Shown piece after piece: positions 1 to 10,997 of a stretch of 64,000 nt of DNA. The stretch's first letter is position 1, and each line of letters begins with the position of its first letter. The stretch is taken from contig OZ024735.1 in assembly GCA_964016875.1 (NCBI GenBank), positions 5,689,338-5,753,337 on the forward strand, written 5' to 3'. Made by a program: the position numbers and the translations under genes. The stretch comes from Fallopia convolvulus (Eukaryota; Streptophyta; Magnoliopsida; Caryophyllales; Polygonaceae). The notes beneath the pieces were generated by a model. That model was not told the origin of the DNA, ran no database searches, and saw nothing but the letters and a program-made list of their open reading frames with translations.

Positions 1-1149
1 GGGCACCACCATTTTGATTGTATATACCCATCTACTAGCATGAATACTTAATTCCCATGATCCAACCTAACATACTTAGATAATTAACAATATCAAACCC
101 AACCGTAAAATTAAACATAACTCCAAATTATACCACTACAAAGCCTATAAAAATACTTCAGCTTGTTCCACTAGTTAACGATATATACTTATGCTAATTT
201 TTCTACTAACACATAATTAACCACCATTGAAAACCTATACTGCACCTCCACCCATATATTCTAGTTAGCTAAAATTAACAACTAAATATCTATAAGGTTA
301 ACTTTTCGTGAACTCTGATTCTAGCTAGTACTAACCCTCTGATCAACCACAACCTATAAACTCCAATTTACTAAACTTAATCTAATCAATCTTCCACCCA
401 CCTGCAAAACGGAGTTTCATGAACCCATTCATGTCAAAGAATATAAATATAGCCTATAGTTTAATCAATCTACACAATGGTTTACATTGTTCGAACCCGT
501 ATCCACAACTAATTAATTCCCGCTCCAAACAATATTGATATCTTTATTTATATATATATCTATTATTTCTAAGTTCAGAGATTGAATGAAAATACTACCT
601 AATTGATTTGTAAACTCCGACCAGCGAAGACAGTGACGAACTATGAGGCTCACGTTCCGGTACTGGCGGGCAAGGTCGTTACTGCTCGTGCCTCACGGTG
701 GTCGTTTGCTGCCGGCGCGAATGGGGACTTCCGACGCTTTTGCCCAAGGAAGACGATGAACAAACCAAGAGAGGAGTTTCAGTGACTTTCGATTCTTTGA
801 TGGACGAGGAAAGAAGAGCGGCACACTAGCCTAGGGTTATCTAACAATACGGTTAAATAGGAAAATTTTACTTAATTAATTAAAATTTATTAGCTAGGAT
901 CAACTTTACTTAATTAGCTAAAATTAATTAGTTACAATCGAAATAGAGTTGGAGGATAAAATTAACAATTAATAAAATTTAAATGCGCCTATTAAAATGG
1001 ATTATAATATATATAGTATTCAAGGTATTGGTCAAACTACAGTATTGTAGCGCGTTAAATCCTACACCGGAGGTTACTTGCGAGCCAAGATAACTCGATT
1101 GCTTGCAAACCAAGAAACTCGTTTTTCTAACCTAAAAGAAAAACAAGAC
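1..1149. other. AT-rich sequence, no gene recognised
   Basis: Low-complexity AT-rich DNA. A GC-richer island at about 612-840 contains a 60-codon open frame (603-785, plus strand) with no recognisable domain, no convincing splice sites and no similarity I can name. It might be a scrap of a captured exon or UTR. I see no RNA gene and no clear element end here. Confidence 0.4.
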
Positions 1150-1340
1150 CCGAATATTACAGTGCGGCGCCATGGGGTTAACCCTGGCGTGCGCGTGCTT
1201 AGCAGCAGTCTTTGTGCGGCGCCACGGGGTTAGCCTTGGCGTGCACAGGCTTAGACGTAGTCTTTGTGCGGCGCCACGGGGTTCGCCCCTAGTATGTGCG
1301 GTCTTGGCCATAATCTCCGTTGCGCCGCGCCGCGGGGTTG
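1150..1340. repeat. 52-bp GC-rich tandem repeat
   Basis: About three and a half head-to-tail copies of a roughly 52-bp unit starting GCGGCGCC and continuing with a CGGGGTT core. The second and third copies begin near 1217 and 1269, and the last is a shortened, diverged unit. The array runs directly into the next tandem array. The overlapping open frames on both strands reflect a repeat length and composition that avoid stops, and they are not evidence of a gene. Confidence 0.75.
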
Positions 1341-2335
1341 GCGACAACTTTCTTGTGGACGAGGTCCTAAATCTCGAAAAGTGTGCACAACCCAATGGAG
1401 TCTTGGGTTGACAACAACTCTCTTGGGGACGAGGTCCCAAATCTTGAAAAGCGTGCACAACCCGAGTGAGGCTCGGGTTGGCGACATCTCTCTTGGGGAC
1501 GAGGTCCCAATCTCGAAAAGCGTGCGTAACCCGAGTGAGGCTCAGGTTGGAGATAACTCTCTTGGGGACGAGGTCTCAAATCTTGAAAAGCGTGTGCAAA
1601 CAGAGTGAGGCTCGGGTTGGCGATAACTCTCTTGGAGGACGAGGTCCCAAATCTCGAAAAGAGTGCGCAACCTGAGCGAGTCGGGTTGGCGAAAACTCTT
1701 AGAGGACGAGGTCCTAACTCTCTAAGCGAACGAGGTTTGCTAACTCTCAAAGGACGAGGTCCTAACTCTCTAAGCGAATGAGGTTCGCTAACTCTCAAAG
1801 GACGAGGTCCTAACTCTCTAAGCGAACGAGGTTCGCTAACTCTCAGAAGGGCGAGGTCCTAACTCTCTAAGCGAACGAGGTTCGCTAACTCTCAAAGGAC
1901 GAGGTCCTAACTCTCTGAGCGAACGAGGTTCGCTAACTCTCAAAAGGACAAGGTCCTAACTCTCTAAGCGAACGAGGTTCGCTAACTCTCTTACGGCGAG
2001 ATCTCAATTCTCGAAAAGCGCGAAATCCGAGCAAGGCTAGAGGTTGGTGGCAACTCTCTTAGGGACGAGATTCCAATTCTCGAAAAGTGCGCACCCCGAG
2101 AGAGGCTCGGGGTTGGCGACAACTCTCTTAGGGACGAGATCCCAATTCTCGATAAGCACGTGCAACCCAAGCGAGGCTCGGGGTTGGCGACAACTGTCTT
2201 AGGGACGAGGTCCGCTAACTCTCCAAGCGGACAAGGTCCGCTATCTCTCTAAAGGGACAAGGTCCCAACTCTCTAAGCAAATAAGGTTCACTAAATCTCT
2301 AATGGGACGAGGTCCAAATTCTCTTCGAGATGCAC
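1341..2335. repeat. Mosaic minisatellite, alternating ~70-bp and ~49-bp units
   Basis: Four blocks are visible. About 1341-1690 has five copies of a ~70-bp unit built on GACGAGGTCCCAAATC and CTCGGGTTGGCGA. About 1690-1990 has six copies of a ~49-bp unit reading GACGAGGTCCTAACTCTC plus GCGAACGAGGTTCGCTAAC. About 1990-2200 returns to the ~70-bp unit, and about 2200-2335 returns to the shorter one. Both units share the GACGAGGTCC core, so the short unit probably arose from the long one by internal deletion and then amplified. Arrays like this occur in the untranslated parts of some plant LTR elements, but no flanking element could be identified. Confidence 0.85.
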
Positions 2336-2925
2336 ACTCACTCTACCTAGTTTCAAAGTCAAATCGCATTGCTCATAACCCAGCCACACCCGCACTTGGT
2401 ACAAGGCTGGCCCACCTGTTTATTGTCTCGTTGTCCTTGAAGAACAAGGGCACCAAGTCAAGGGGTTGTGATGATGCGCGAAATAAATCGCTTTATAATT
2501 AAGGAATAAGTCGGGAATATAAGAGCGAAAGATAAATGGGTCGCATTGCAAATGCACGTTTGAAAATATATGTAGTTGGCATTGTAAGGGAAATAATCAT
2601 AAGAGAGCGGTACACAGTATATATGTGTGCGTGTTATGTGTCTCAAACTTGGTCAATTGTCCAAGTAACGCCCAACAACCAAGTGCGCATGGTTAAGGGG
2701 CTCGTGGGCTACTTCAAATATATGTGTGAGGCCCAAGCGTGTTAGCTACGTGGATTGCCCAACAGTATAGTCTAAAATTATAAACATCTTTTTCATATAT
2801 GAATGTGTCCACGTAGGCCATTCTCCATGCAAGTTGGCTACTCTCACCTGCGTGCATAAGCTATCGCATGTAACTTCACTTGGAGAATTTCCGAATATTG
2901 TTGTCCCACATTGGCCGTGTACGTA
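2336..2925. other. Unassigned sequence left of element A
   Basis: No recognisable coding region. Short open frames here (for example 2536-2745) have no domain signal. The last 30 bases hold a TCCCACATT motif, described separately, that is part of the target into which element A inserted. Confidence 0.4.
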
Positions 2926-2930
2926 CAAAC
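2899..2930 (+). promoter_or_regulatory. USE-like motif split from its TATA box by element A
   Basis: GTCCCACATTG at 2903-2913 matches the plant snRNA upstream sequence element consensus (RTCCCACATCG) except at one base. If element A and one target duplication are removed, a TATATATA box (34286-34293) falls 34 bp downstream, which is the spacing of Pol II-type plant snRNA promoters. No snRNA is recognisable after the TATA box. The alternative is an LTR start, because TGTTGTCCCAC (2899) also resembles LTR 5' ends. Confidence 0.3.
2926..2930. repeat. Target site duplication of element A, left copy (CAAAC)
   Basis: CAAAC directly precedes the TGTAATAACC start of A's 5' LTR. The same five bases (34265-34269) directly follow the GTTACA end of the 3' LTR. 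A perfect 5-bp duplication at both ends of a 31 kb nested structure fixes the element limits. Confidence 0.92.
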
Positions 2931-3163
2931 TGTAATAACCACAATTTCTAATAAAAAGAAATGGTTATGTTTATTAATTTAATAATCTCTTTAAAATAAC
3001 AAGATATTCTTTATTATGATTTTTTCATAATAATAATCTTGAATAAAGCGTAACTTGGTAGCAAATAAAAATTTATTTTTTTTATTAAATATAAACGATA
3101 TTTCCGTTAGTTAAAATTTTAATAAAAAGAAGATGGAAAGGAGGAAGAGTGAAAATGCTCTCG

Positions 3164-3178
3164 GTGGGATTTGAACCC
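3164..3178 (-). promoter_or_regulatory. Antisense Pol III B-box / tRNA T-arm-like motif in LTR
   Basis: Read on the minus strand this is GGGTTCAAATCCCAC, which fits the tRNA T-arm and B-box consensus GGTTCRANNCC. It recurs at 30869-30883 in the 3' LTR and, in the same orientation relative to the LTR, at 56039-56056 in solo LTR E. No A box or full tRNA fold was found. It may be a tRNA- or SINE-derived scrap rather than a working promoter. Confidence 0.45.
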
Positions 3179-3473
3179 CCAACCTCATGCATCATCTCAA
3201 CTTAAACACTCCTCCCACAACACCATGCCATCATGTACTTCTTATATCTTAAGGAAAATTCCTCTTTTTTTATCTACTTCTCCTTTAGAAACTTTCATAA
3301 TACATGCATTGGGTGCTTGTGAGCTTGTCCCATCAACAATAGAGATGGGTGTGAGGTCTTGTCTCTTACACTACCTCCACACCACCCAATCCCTCTCTTT
3401 TCCATTCTTCCAAGCCACCTCCACCCTCAACAATGGCCTCATTTCTTCCCTTTTCTTCAACCTTCTACTTCAC

Positions 3474-3484
3474 CTATTTAAAGG
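3474..3484 (+). promoter_or_regulatory. Putative LTR TATA box
   Basis: CTATTTAAAGG lies in a pyrimidine-rich setting, followed about 30 bp later by a purine/pyrimidine transition typical of a transcript start. It is retained in the 3' LTR at 31171-31181. It is the best candidate for A's U3/R promoter, and the start itself cannot be placed from sequence alone. Confidence 0.45.
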
Positions 3485-4697
3485 GCACTTGTGAAAGGTA
3501 GAAGAGAAAATCATCTCCTTCTCTTCTACCATTTTCGTCCCCTTAAACACCACAAAAAAATTCAAATTCTTCTTTCTCACTTAAATGTTGAATTTTACCC
3601 CAAAAAAAATTCCAGATTTTTGCACAAGTTGTGCATGATCTTCAAAGACCGATTCCGAGCTCGTTTCTCAACCAAATCTTGTGATTCAAGTCCCTAAATG
3701 TAGATGAAGGAATTGCCTACAAAACCCCTCAATCAATCAGGCACAAACACCACAAAAATCAAGCCAAAAATGCATCCAAACCAGTCAACTAGGTACAGTT
3801 TTCGGGTTTTCCGGGCTGGTGATGAGCGATTTTCTCCAAGCTCGTATGCCTTTGTTACATATCTTTTTCCGGCGGTTTTGCAAACAGTAGAAAGAGGGGG
3901 ATGAGAGGTTTCCGCTGTCGCAACTTACATCCCCTACCCATTACTGGTGTCGCCTCAAGGACCGCGCGAACCTACCTCGACGACCAACTTGCACCCACTT
4001 CAAGAGAACGGGCTGGCGACGACCGAAGTTCCCAACCCTCGTACGCCCCCTTCAAGCCGCCTTAGCCCGAGCCATTGCCAACAGTTGGTTGAGGAGGTGT
4101 CCAGATACCGACTGTCGCTTAAAGCGCCCCAATTGGACTTCGGACGACGACGTAGTACACTAGCAAAGTTGGCTAGTTGTGCTGATTTTTCTTTCGTTTG
4201 GGAAGAAAGAAAAGAGGTGTGGACCAACCACCTCGTTTTGCGTGCCATTCCCGTCTTGTTATCGCTCGATATAACTTTCCGACTCACATTTTAATTTATA
4301 TCTTTTTATAAAATAATTTCTACATATATATAATTTTTATTTAAGTTAATTGAATAAATACTATAAGTGGGTTATTAAAAAGGAATTTATGAAATAAATT
4401 CAAATCCATTATGAGAATAATGTAGGTGACTTTTAGGCATGAAATTCTGATTTTAAAAATATATTAACATGGTTGTATTTTTATTTTTATGACTAAAGAA
4501 ATAGAGTAAAATAAAGGAAATTATTAAAATAAGACTCTCTTAAAAAGGAAATATACTTGCATGTCTTTTAAATCTTATTATAAAGCTTTGGAATAATATT
4601 GATAAGAAATTTTGTATAAGGTAATTCAATAAGAATAAGATTGAGGATTAAAATATATTGATTAAAGTATTTGCATGTAATATATAGGAACTTATAT

Positions 4698-4702
4698 GAA
4701 CT
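4698..4702. repeat. Target site duplication of element C, left copy (GAACT)
   Basis: GAACT precedes TGTAATGACC. The right copy at 17137-17141 is GACCT, one mismatch from it. The uninterrupted sequence in A's 3' LTR (near 32395-32405) reads TGAACTTGTGAG, which confirms that C inserted here and duplicated five bases. Confidence 0.85.
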
Positions 4703-7626
4703 TGTAATGACCCCCATTTTTTCGTAGAAACTTCCTAGTTGAGTTTAAGCTAGTTTGGGGGACGAAACTATTTTTAAGGGGGTACTATTGTAATATCCCT
4801 CATTTCTTATAATGGGTAAAAGTGTAATTTTACATTTTCCTTTAATATATTAAAATATTTCCATAATTTATTTCTTAAAGTTATAAGGTTGTTTTATAAG
4901 TTTAAGACCATATTGAAGGTTACAAAAAAACTATTGTCTCATATTATAAATATTAATTGTGAACCATAAGAATTATGGTTTTATGATTATTATAATATGA
5001 TAAAGTGTAACCATGACTAATATGATTCCTATTTCTTATTTAAAACTATAAGAGAAAAATTATAAGCGATAAAACTTATGAAGAAGTATTATAATAATAA
5101 ATGCTTTTATGCTAAAAGTTTTAATAAAATAAGTTAGTAAAGGTCATATGATATTTAATTGAGTTATTGAAAATCCACAAGTCAAGGTGAAAGGGACATC
5201 TTTATCACTTTTAGAAAACTTGAAGAACTCAAGGGTTGTCTTCAACCTTGAACCCGAAACTTCAATTGATCATAACCTCTTTGTTTCTCAACGGATTTTC
5301 GATTCGAAAGATGTTTCGAAAAGCCCATGACATGTTCTATCTAAACCCTAAATCAATTTGAGGAAATGAACTTGAATGTGTATTTGGGCATACGATTAGT
5401 TCAAAAGTCGTGTCTATCCAAAGTGACTTGAATTTGGTCTAATTAATGAGGTTTATCCATTGATTTGCATGAGTAGGCATTGTGGGTGGATAAGAACTTA
5501 ATAATGAAGCAATTGAATGAGTGGATTGATACAAATTCATTACCGGAATTGATTACAAAGGAAGGGGAAAAACGCTTGTTTGAGAGAATAGCTTCGGTTT
5601 CAATTTACAACGTCGTTTCAAGCTCTTTTTGGATGCTATAAGATCCCATTGTGTGGAGATCATTATCATCTACCATTCTTTTTCACATATCATCTCTCAA
5701 AAACGCCGTTTTGCATCCCAAAATTTCGATTACAGACGGTTCCTTGTCCACGTTCAAAAACAGGGGAGTCGGTCAGTTTTTGGGATTTTTCTCATTCTAC
5801 ACTCAACGAAAATTAGATCCGAAACCAGATCCATACTCTACAAAAAACTCCCTACGAAAACCATTTACACGTCCAAATCCATCCTCTAAGGTGTCCAAAA
5901 CTTCAATCGAATACTCAACTTATGCCCAGAAAATCTGACCGACATATCCTCAGTAAAACGTGAATATCTCCTTCATTTCTCAACCTTTTTACGATCCGTT
6001 TAAACCAATGTAAACTAGACTTCGAGACGGCTCTAGGGATACCAAAAATGCTTCAATCCGTTGCCGAACCATCGAGAACGAGTCCGCTGAATTCACCTCT
6101 GTTTTGTTGGGTTGCTGCTGCGTGTGAGGGGAGAAGAGATGGACGCGGCCAGCGGGCCCGACCTGGCCCGTCCGACCCTCCCTTGGTCTATTGGGTATTT
6201 TATGGAACAAGTTTGAGTCGTAATCTCGAGTGATCGTCTTTCCAAGGCAAGTGAACTCGGTTCCTTTTCCGCATTTATTTCTAAGCATGATTTATATCAT
6301 GACGTTTTTAATATATGTTGGGAACTTCTGTGTGAATAAAATTGGACTTAGGATTGTATTACATTCCAAGATTTAATGAATGTTATTCCTAGTCATACTT
6401 TAGGCTGCATTAGTTAGGGAAGTGGGCCTTATTGCTCTGTGATGCTGTGTGTATATTTATTTAAGCTCCATTGTAAGGAGACGGACGTAAAGTATTATGA
6501 CATATATTATATAATAATTAATTCTCGATAGGTCGTTTTAAGAAAGAAAAACCTAGCTAAGGTCATGACCCACATCCCTCAACCGCTGAGGGGTGTTCGC
6601 ACTTTTTAAGTGTCATGCGACGTAGGTGCCCGTATAATCTTATTAAGTATTCCGAGTAATTTCGTGGGGCCGTAACCCACATTCTGTTTCTACTTAAAAA
6701 GTATGCTTAATCTCAAGTGGAATGATATTGTGATTCTTAAAATTGGTAGAGATTAAATAGGCGCCCGTTGGCAACAATTAAAATGATAGGTAGGCTAGTA
6801 CAAAATGGAATGCCATCCTCGCTCTCGGGTTCCGTGGTCATCTGGTTCCAATCTAAATTCGCACAACACGTATGCGGTGAGGTTGGTTGAGGTGTGCGGG
6901 GTCAACAAGAGTTTAATGAACAATGATTTGTGTGTAATAACGTTCTCAACATATTTGCATTAAAAGTCCGAGGTGTCACCTTTGGTGACGATCTCATCTT
7001 AACCCTTTCGAAAGTTCATAACGTTTTCTTGGAAGGAGGTAGCTAATGGGTTTCGACCGACTTTAATTCGAATTCTGATACCCGTAACTACGCTCTTTTC
7101 CTAAATAAGAACCACCTTAGAGAACCCACTTCCTTAGTCTGTCACAAGACTAACCCGACCGTTTATTTTCCTTGCATGGTCGGCTGGTGTCAACCGTATT
7201 TCTCGTCGCGGCACATCAGGCGATCTTTCCATTCATGTTTGGAGAAGTATGTTGGAGATGGGGCGAGCTGCAGTTGGATAATCTGTTAAAAGTTACAAGG
7301 TCAACTATATTTTCGAGTTTAAGTTAAATGTGACTAGGGTTTTATTTCCTAGATAATGTATAGGCGCAAGAGTGATCGTCTTTATGTAATTTCAAATACA
7401 ACATTTCATGAATCTTCCGCTGTAAGGTTTTGGTCTCCATTATGAGGAGAATTTCAATAAAAGAAAAAAAATTATATCTCACTTTTATCCAATATTATGT
7501 TTGGATTGGTTTTATTTATTATAATTAATTGTATTAATTGTTCGGATTCAAGCCTAGGGTGGCTTCGTAGTTCAAATCCGAGGTCACTGGCGTGTGACAT
7601 TCCCGATGTAAAATTGGGGTGTTACA
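4703..7626 (+). repeat. Element C 5' LTR
   Basis: Direct repeat of 11394-13902 plus 16680-17136. It begins with one extra unit of the polypurine/LTR-start module: an internal GGGGGTACTATTGTAATATCC lies about 85 bp inside the LTR. This implies that plus-strand priming moved to an upstream polypurine tract. Open frames at 5629-5889, 5651-5938 and 5989-6288 recur in the other LTR through copying and show no protein domain. Confidence 0.9.
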
Positions 7627-7630
7627 ATTA

Positions 7631-7642
7631 TGGTATCAGGGC
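7631..7642 (+). promoter_or_regulatory. Primer binding site of element C (tRNA-iMet)
   Basis: TGGTATCAGGGC lies four bases after the LTR end. It differs at one base from TGGTATCAGAGC, the complement of the plant initiator-Met tRNA 3' end. This is the usual reverse-transcription primer site of plant Ty3/gypsy and many copia elements. Confidence 0.88.
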
Positions 7643-9002
7643 AATGGTTTTAGGATTCCTAGCCTATTATTAGGTTGGAGAATCTTCAAAATTAATTTCA
7701 CTAAGGTTTTTCCACAAAAGTGTTTTGAATAACTTCCGCTCAAGAACTTTTGTTTAAATGTTTAAATGTGTTTCAACGCCTAAGTTAGGATGTGCGATTT
7801 GTTTGAATTGTGAAATATAAGGTTGAAGTTTTGTTTTGGTTATAAAGAATTTCAATGATTTCTCTTTTGAAAATAAAGTTTGATTCTATCGTCAAATTTG
7901 AGTTTAAACTAAGTTGAAAATGTAACGTTTAATTTTATAGATCATGATGATCAAGTATAATTTTGTTAGTTCATTGAAAAACCAATGGTGTCGTTTCCAA
8001 ACTACTTCAAGCACAACTACGATATTTCTCACGTGGATCTGGTCATTGGGCATCCTATCATTCTCTAAAGCCGATACTAGTTTATCGACTTGTGCTTCTC
8101 TATTTCCCCCTACAACAGAAATTCGGGTCATTGGGAAATACTAATCCAGTCTTTCATCTTTCCTAGAAGGTAGTCGTGTGCCTTTAGACTCTAATGTCCT
8201 AGGTCCATATTCCCGAGATGGACAACTGATCTTAAGTCTTAATCTATGTGATGGTTGTCGAATGATTGAACCATCTTATGTCTTGTTGTTTAAACCAATC
8301 CAATCCTTATTCCCATTTCAAGTGGATATCATGTAAGTCATGTTATGTGAAATACTTGTTGCAAAATCAAGAGTTTCCATTCCAAATAGATTTACTATTT
8401 GGACTTTCCATGAATAAATATGGAGTTAAGGCTTTCTTAAAATTTATAGTGGAAGTTTGTATAGTAAATCTCTTAAATTTCTAAATTATGATTTTCTTAC
8501 TCGATAAATGTAAAAGTAGTTTTAAAACATTGATGTGAGGAGAAAGGTCTCCAAAGTTATGGATTCTAATGTTGCATTTTACACCTTTGGCATAAATACT
8601 TTTTTTTTTAGTCTTCGATGAGTTAATACCTGGTATTAAAGTACGACCTTTAATAAATTTTTAGTCTTTAAAATTCTTACTTGGGAGCTTTCAAAATCTC
8701 CTAAAAATTTTACACTCCTTATCAGAGAGCCTCGATTATGTAACCTATTTGTTCATTTTTATAAAATCATTAAGTTTTACACACATGCATTAAGTTCTTT
8801 TTTTTGACATTTTGAATTATATCGTACAATTTTGTTTGAAATATAGCTAAGTTTACTATGTTTATCTCTTATGTTAAGTTTTCCTCCAAGGTGTAACACA
8901 CACTTTTAAACCCCGACATGATTTGGATTTCAAAACCAGTAAATGAAGTATATAGTTTCGTGAAAGTATATTTTAGTGATGTAAACCTTGTACCCTTGGA
9001 AT
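7643..9002 (+). other. Element C interior, left part, non-coding
   Basis: No gag-like or other coding frame was found. The longest frames are about 75 codons and show no domain. The sequence is AT-rich with many stops in all frames. Confidence 0.6.
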
Positions 9003-9412
9003 TAGGGGTGCTCACAGGTCCGGGTCGACCCCGACCCGCAATAATCGGGTCGGGCTGCGGGTCACGTTTTAAAAAAATTCGGGTCACGGGTCGGGTCGGG
9101 CCAAACCCGACGGGTTGCGGGTCGACCCGCGCCCTTTTTTAAAAAAATAAAAAATATGTTAGTGTGAATGTGAAATAGTGGAAAAGTCGAAAAATTCGGG
9201 TCAGCAACCCGACCCGACCCGCGAAAAGGGCAAGAAAACATATTTTTTCAATTTTTTAAAATGCATGCGGGTCAGCGGGTCGACCCGCGACCCGACCCGC
9301 AAAACCCGCAACCCGCGGGTCGGGTCACGGGTCGGGTCGCGGGTCATGTCTGAAAAATTTGCGGGTCAGTGCGGGTCGCGGGTCGACCCGACCCGACCCG
9401 TGAGCACCCCTA
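9003..9412. mobile_element. hAT-type MITE, 410 bp
   Basis: Perfect 13-bp terminal inverted repeats (TAGGGGTGCTCAC at the left, its reverse complement at the right) are flanked by a perfect 8-bp target duplication, CTTGGAAT (8995-9002 and 9413-9420). An 8-bp duplication with TAGGGGTG ends is typical of hAT elements. The interior is dominated by GGGTCGGGTC-type strings on both strands, so the element can fold into a long GC-rich hairpin within AT-rich surroundings. It encodes no protein and would need a hAT transposase in trans. Open frames crossing it are incidental. Confidence 0.92.
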
Positions 9413-9917
9413 CTTGGAATTATATGAATCAATGACTATTTAAAAATATCTCGTGTTATGTTCTTGAGAAATAATTGTTACTTTCGTGAGATTTAATGGT
9501 CGTGAATAATTATTTCTATTAATTTCACAATTAAAGAAAGTATGTTTGGTGTTCATTATAAATTTCTTTCAAGTTCAATGTATTTTAAATATTGACACAA
9601 GTACAAGTTGTCAGTTTTATTACCCTTGACTACTTTCATAAAGATTTTAGAAATGATCTTTGGGTTGATAATTTTCATGATCACATCAACATATGTGAGT
9701 CAGATTTGTTGGAAACTTTCCTTTGGTGTAGCAAGTTTATATGTAATACTTTTTTTTTTATAAACCCTTACGAATTTTGTTAGATGCTAGGGTGTCGATC
9801 TTAGTGGTTTAAAAAAATGTGAGGTTCCATGATTCTCACTTGGGCCTTATAAAGGACTTATTGAAACAATACTATTTCTTATGTTAAATTTTAAAATTTT
9901 AAAATTTTCTCTACGAA
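9413..9917 (+). other. Element C interior between MITE and conserved box, non-coding
   Basis: Nothing recognisable. AT-rich and without domain-bearing frames. Confidence 0.5.
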
Positions 9918-10080
9918 TTTCACGGTGGTGAGTAAGAATGTATTTTGCCTTCCATCCTGATCACATGGTAAGGCAAGTTCGCATGTCTTATTCCTGTGAA
10001 AATCTAGTAAAGGGTTAGGTTGACTTGGTTCCCCATCCTGATCACATGGTGGAATGAGATCACCTAATTCCTTAAGGTTC
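9918..10080 (+). other. Conserved two-box segment shared by elements C and A
   Basis: Starts TTCACGGTGGTGAGTAA. It contains CATCCTGATCACATGG twice, at 9953-9968 and 10034-10049. The same arrangement appears in element A at 29731-29890. The boxes are 81 bp apart here and 87 bp apart in A. It lies upstream of the 3' LTR in both elements and has no open frame, so a role as an RNA or DNA cis-element is possible. Confidence 0.7.
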
Positions 10081-10997
10081 GATTTGATAAAATGAATTTA
10101 CAAATGTTGAATTTCTTATTTTATAAGTCAAAGTTTGGGGGATGGAAGTGTATAAAGGTTTTGATTAAAGAATTTAAAAACATCTATGCTTTTGAGTAAA
10201 CAGGTTAAATCAATATTTAATAAATGAGCTTATTTTTCTGTGGTGTGTTGATTCACCATATATTTTGTTACTTGCCTTGCCTAAGTTTATGGGACAAATA
10301 TTTTTGTATAATATATCAAATCACATAATTGTTGTTTAAGTGTGTTCAAGTTTAAAAAATGTAATGTTTCCTAACTTTGGTGTGCGCTTAAGTATAGTGT
10401 TTTTTGTAGTGATTCTCTTGCAAGATATAGATGTTGTTAATGGACTTTGAGGAAAATTATATAATTTCAATTTTTGAACCATTTTAGTATATAATTATTT
10501 GAAACTTAAGCCAATTGCTATGTTCAGTTTGATTGATTAAGGTTACTTTTATCAACCCAAACTTTTGTTTAAACTAATTCGAAATCACATTTCCTTTCTG
10601 TTATTAAAGTTTCAATTTGTTGCTAGGCGGATGCCGATAGTCACAAACCCTTCTTTCCATTATAGCCTTAATCCTTATTTATAAGTTCGATATCATCAGT
10701 TTGTCTTACCTTACCTAGGTTTTTTTTTTCTTTGCCTTTCACATCCATTGGGTATCCATAGAAGCATGTCAGTTCCGTTTGTAGAGCATATTGTGTTGAA
10801 TACAACACAATAATTCTAATATCAATTTAATGCTAAAACCTGTGTATACTACTCGGATTCGCTATTTTCGTCATGGTTATTTATCTTCATAATACTCCTC
10901 CTTGAAGCGGTATTTTGAACAGGAATGGATCTTATAAGTTGTAGCTCTGCTGAAGTTAGCCACAAGGTGAAGAACAAATATGATCTTATTCTTAATT
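10081..10997 (+). other. Element C interior, right part, non-coding
   Basis: AT-rich and lacks coding frames or recognisable motifs up to the polypurine module array. Confidence 0.5.

Larger units (their letters stand above)
2931..4702 (+). repeat. Element A 5' LTR, first part
   Basis: Aligns base for base with 30637 to about 32402 with a few percent mismatch. It ends where element C interrupts it, and the sequence resumes at 17142. It contains an antisense tRNA T-arm-like motif (3164-3178), a TATA-like box (3474-3484) and a GC-richer block at 3900-4270 that resembles transcribed leader. Short open frames seen here recur in the 3' LTR only because the LTRs are copies. Confidence 0.92.

Noticed and set aside
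1132..1798. Several overlapping 70-143 codon frames on both strands in the repeat array
   Set aside because: They are translations of tandem units in multiple frames at once, with Arg/Pro/Ser-rich repetitive products and no domain.
3150..3200. Possible tRNA gene on the minus strand
   Set aside because: The T-arm-like motif is present, but no cloverleaf could be formed with surrounding sequence and no A box was seen.
3171..4294. Frames recurring at 3171-4294 and 30876-31990
   Set aside because: They lie in the two LTRs of element A. Their presence in both places reflects LTR identity, not conserved coding.
5629..6288. Frames conserved between 5629-6288 and 12354-13066 that might look like a duplicated gene
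   Set aside because: Both lie in the two LTRs of element C. The similarity follows from LTR copying, and the products have no recognisable domain.
9178..9435. 85-codon frame rich in Arg, Gly, Ser and Pro
   Set aside because: It is a translation of the GGGTCGGGTC repeats of the hAT MITE and extends past its end.
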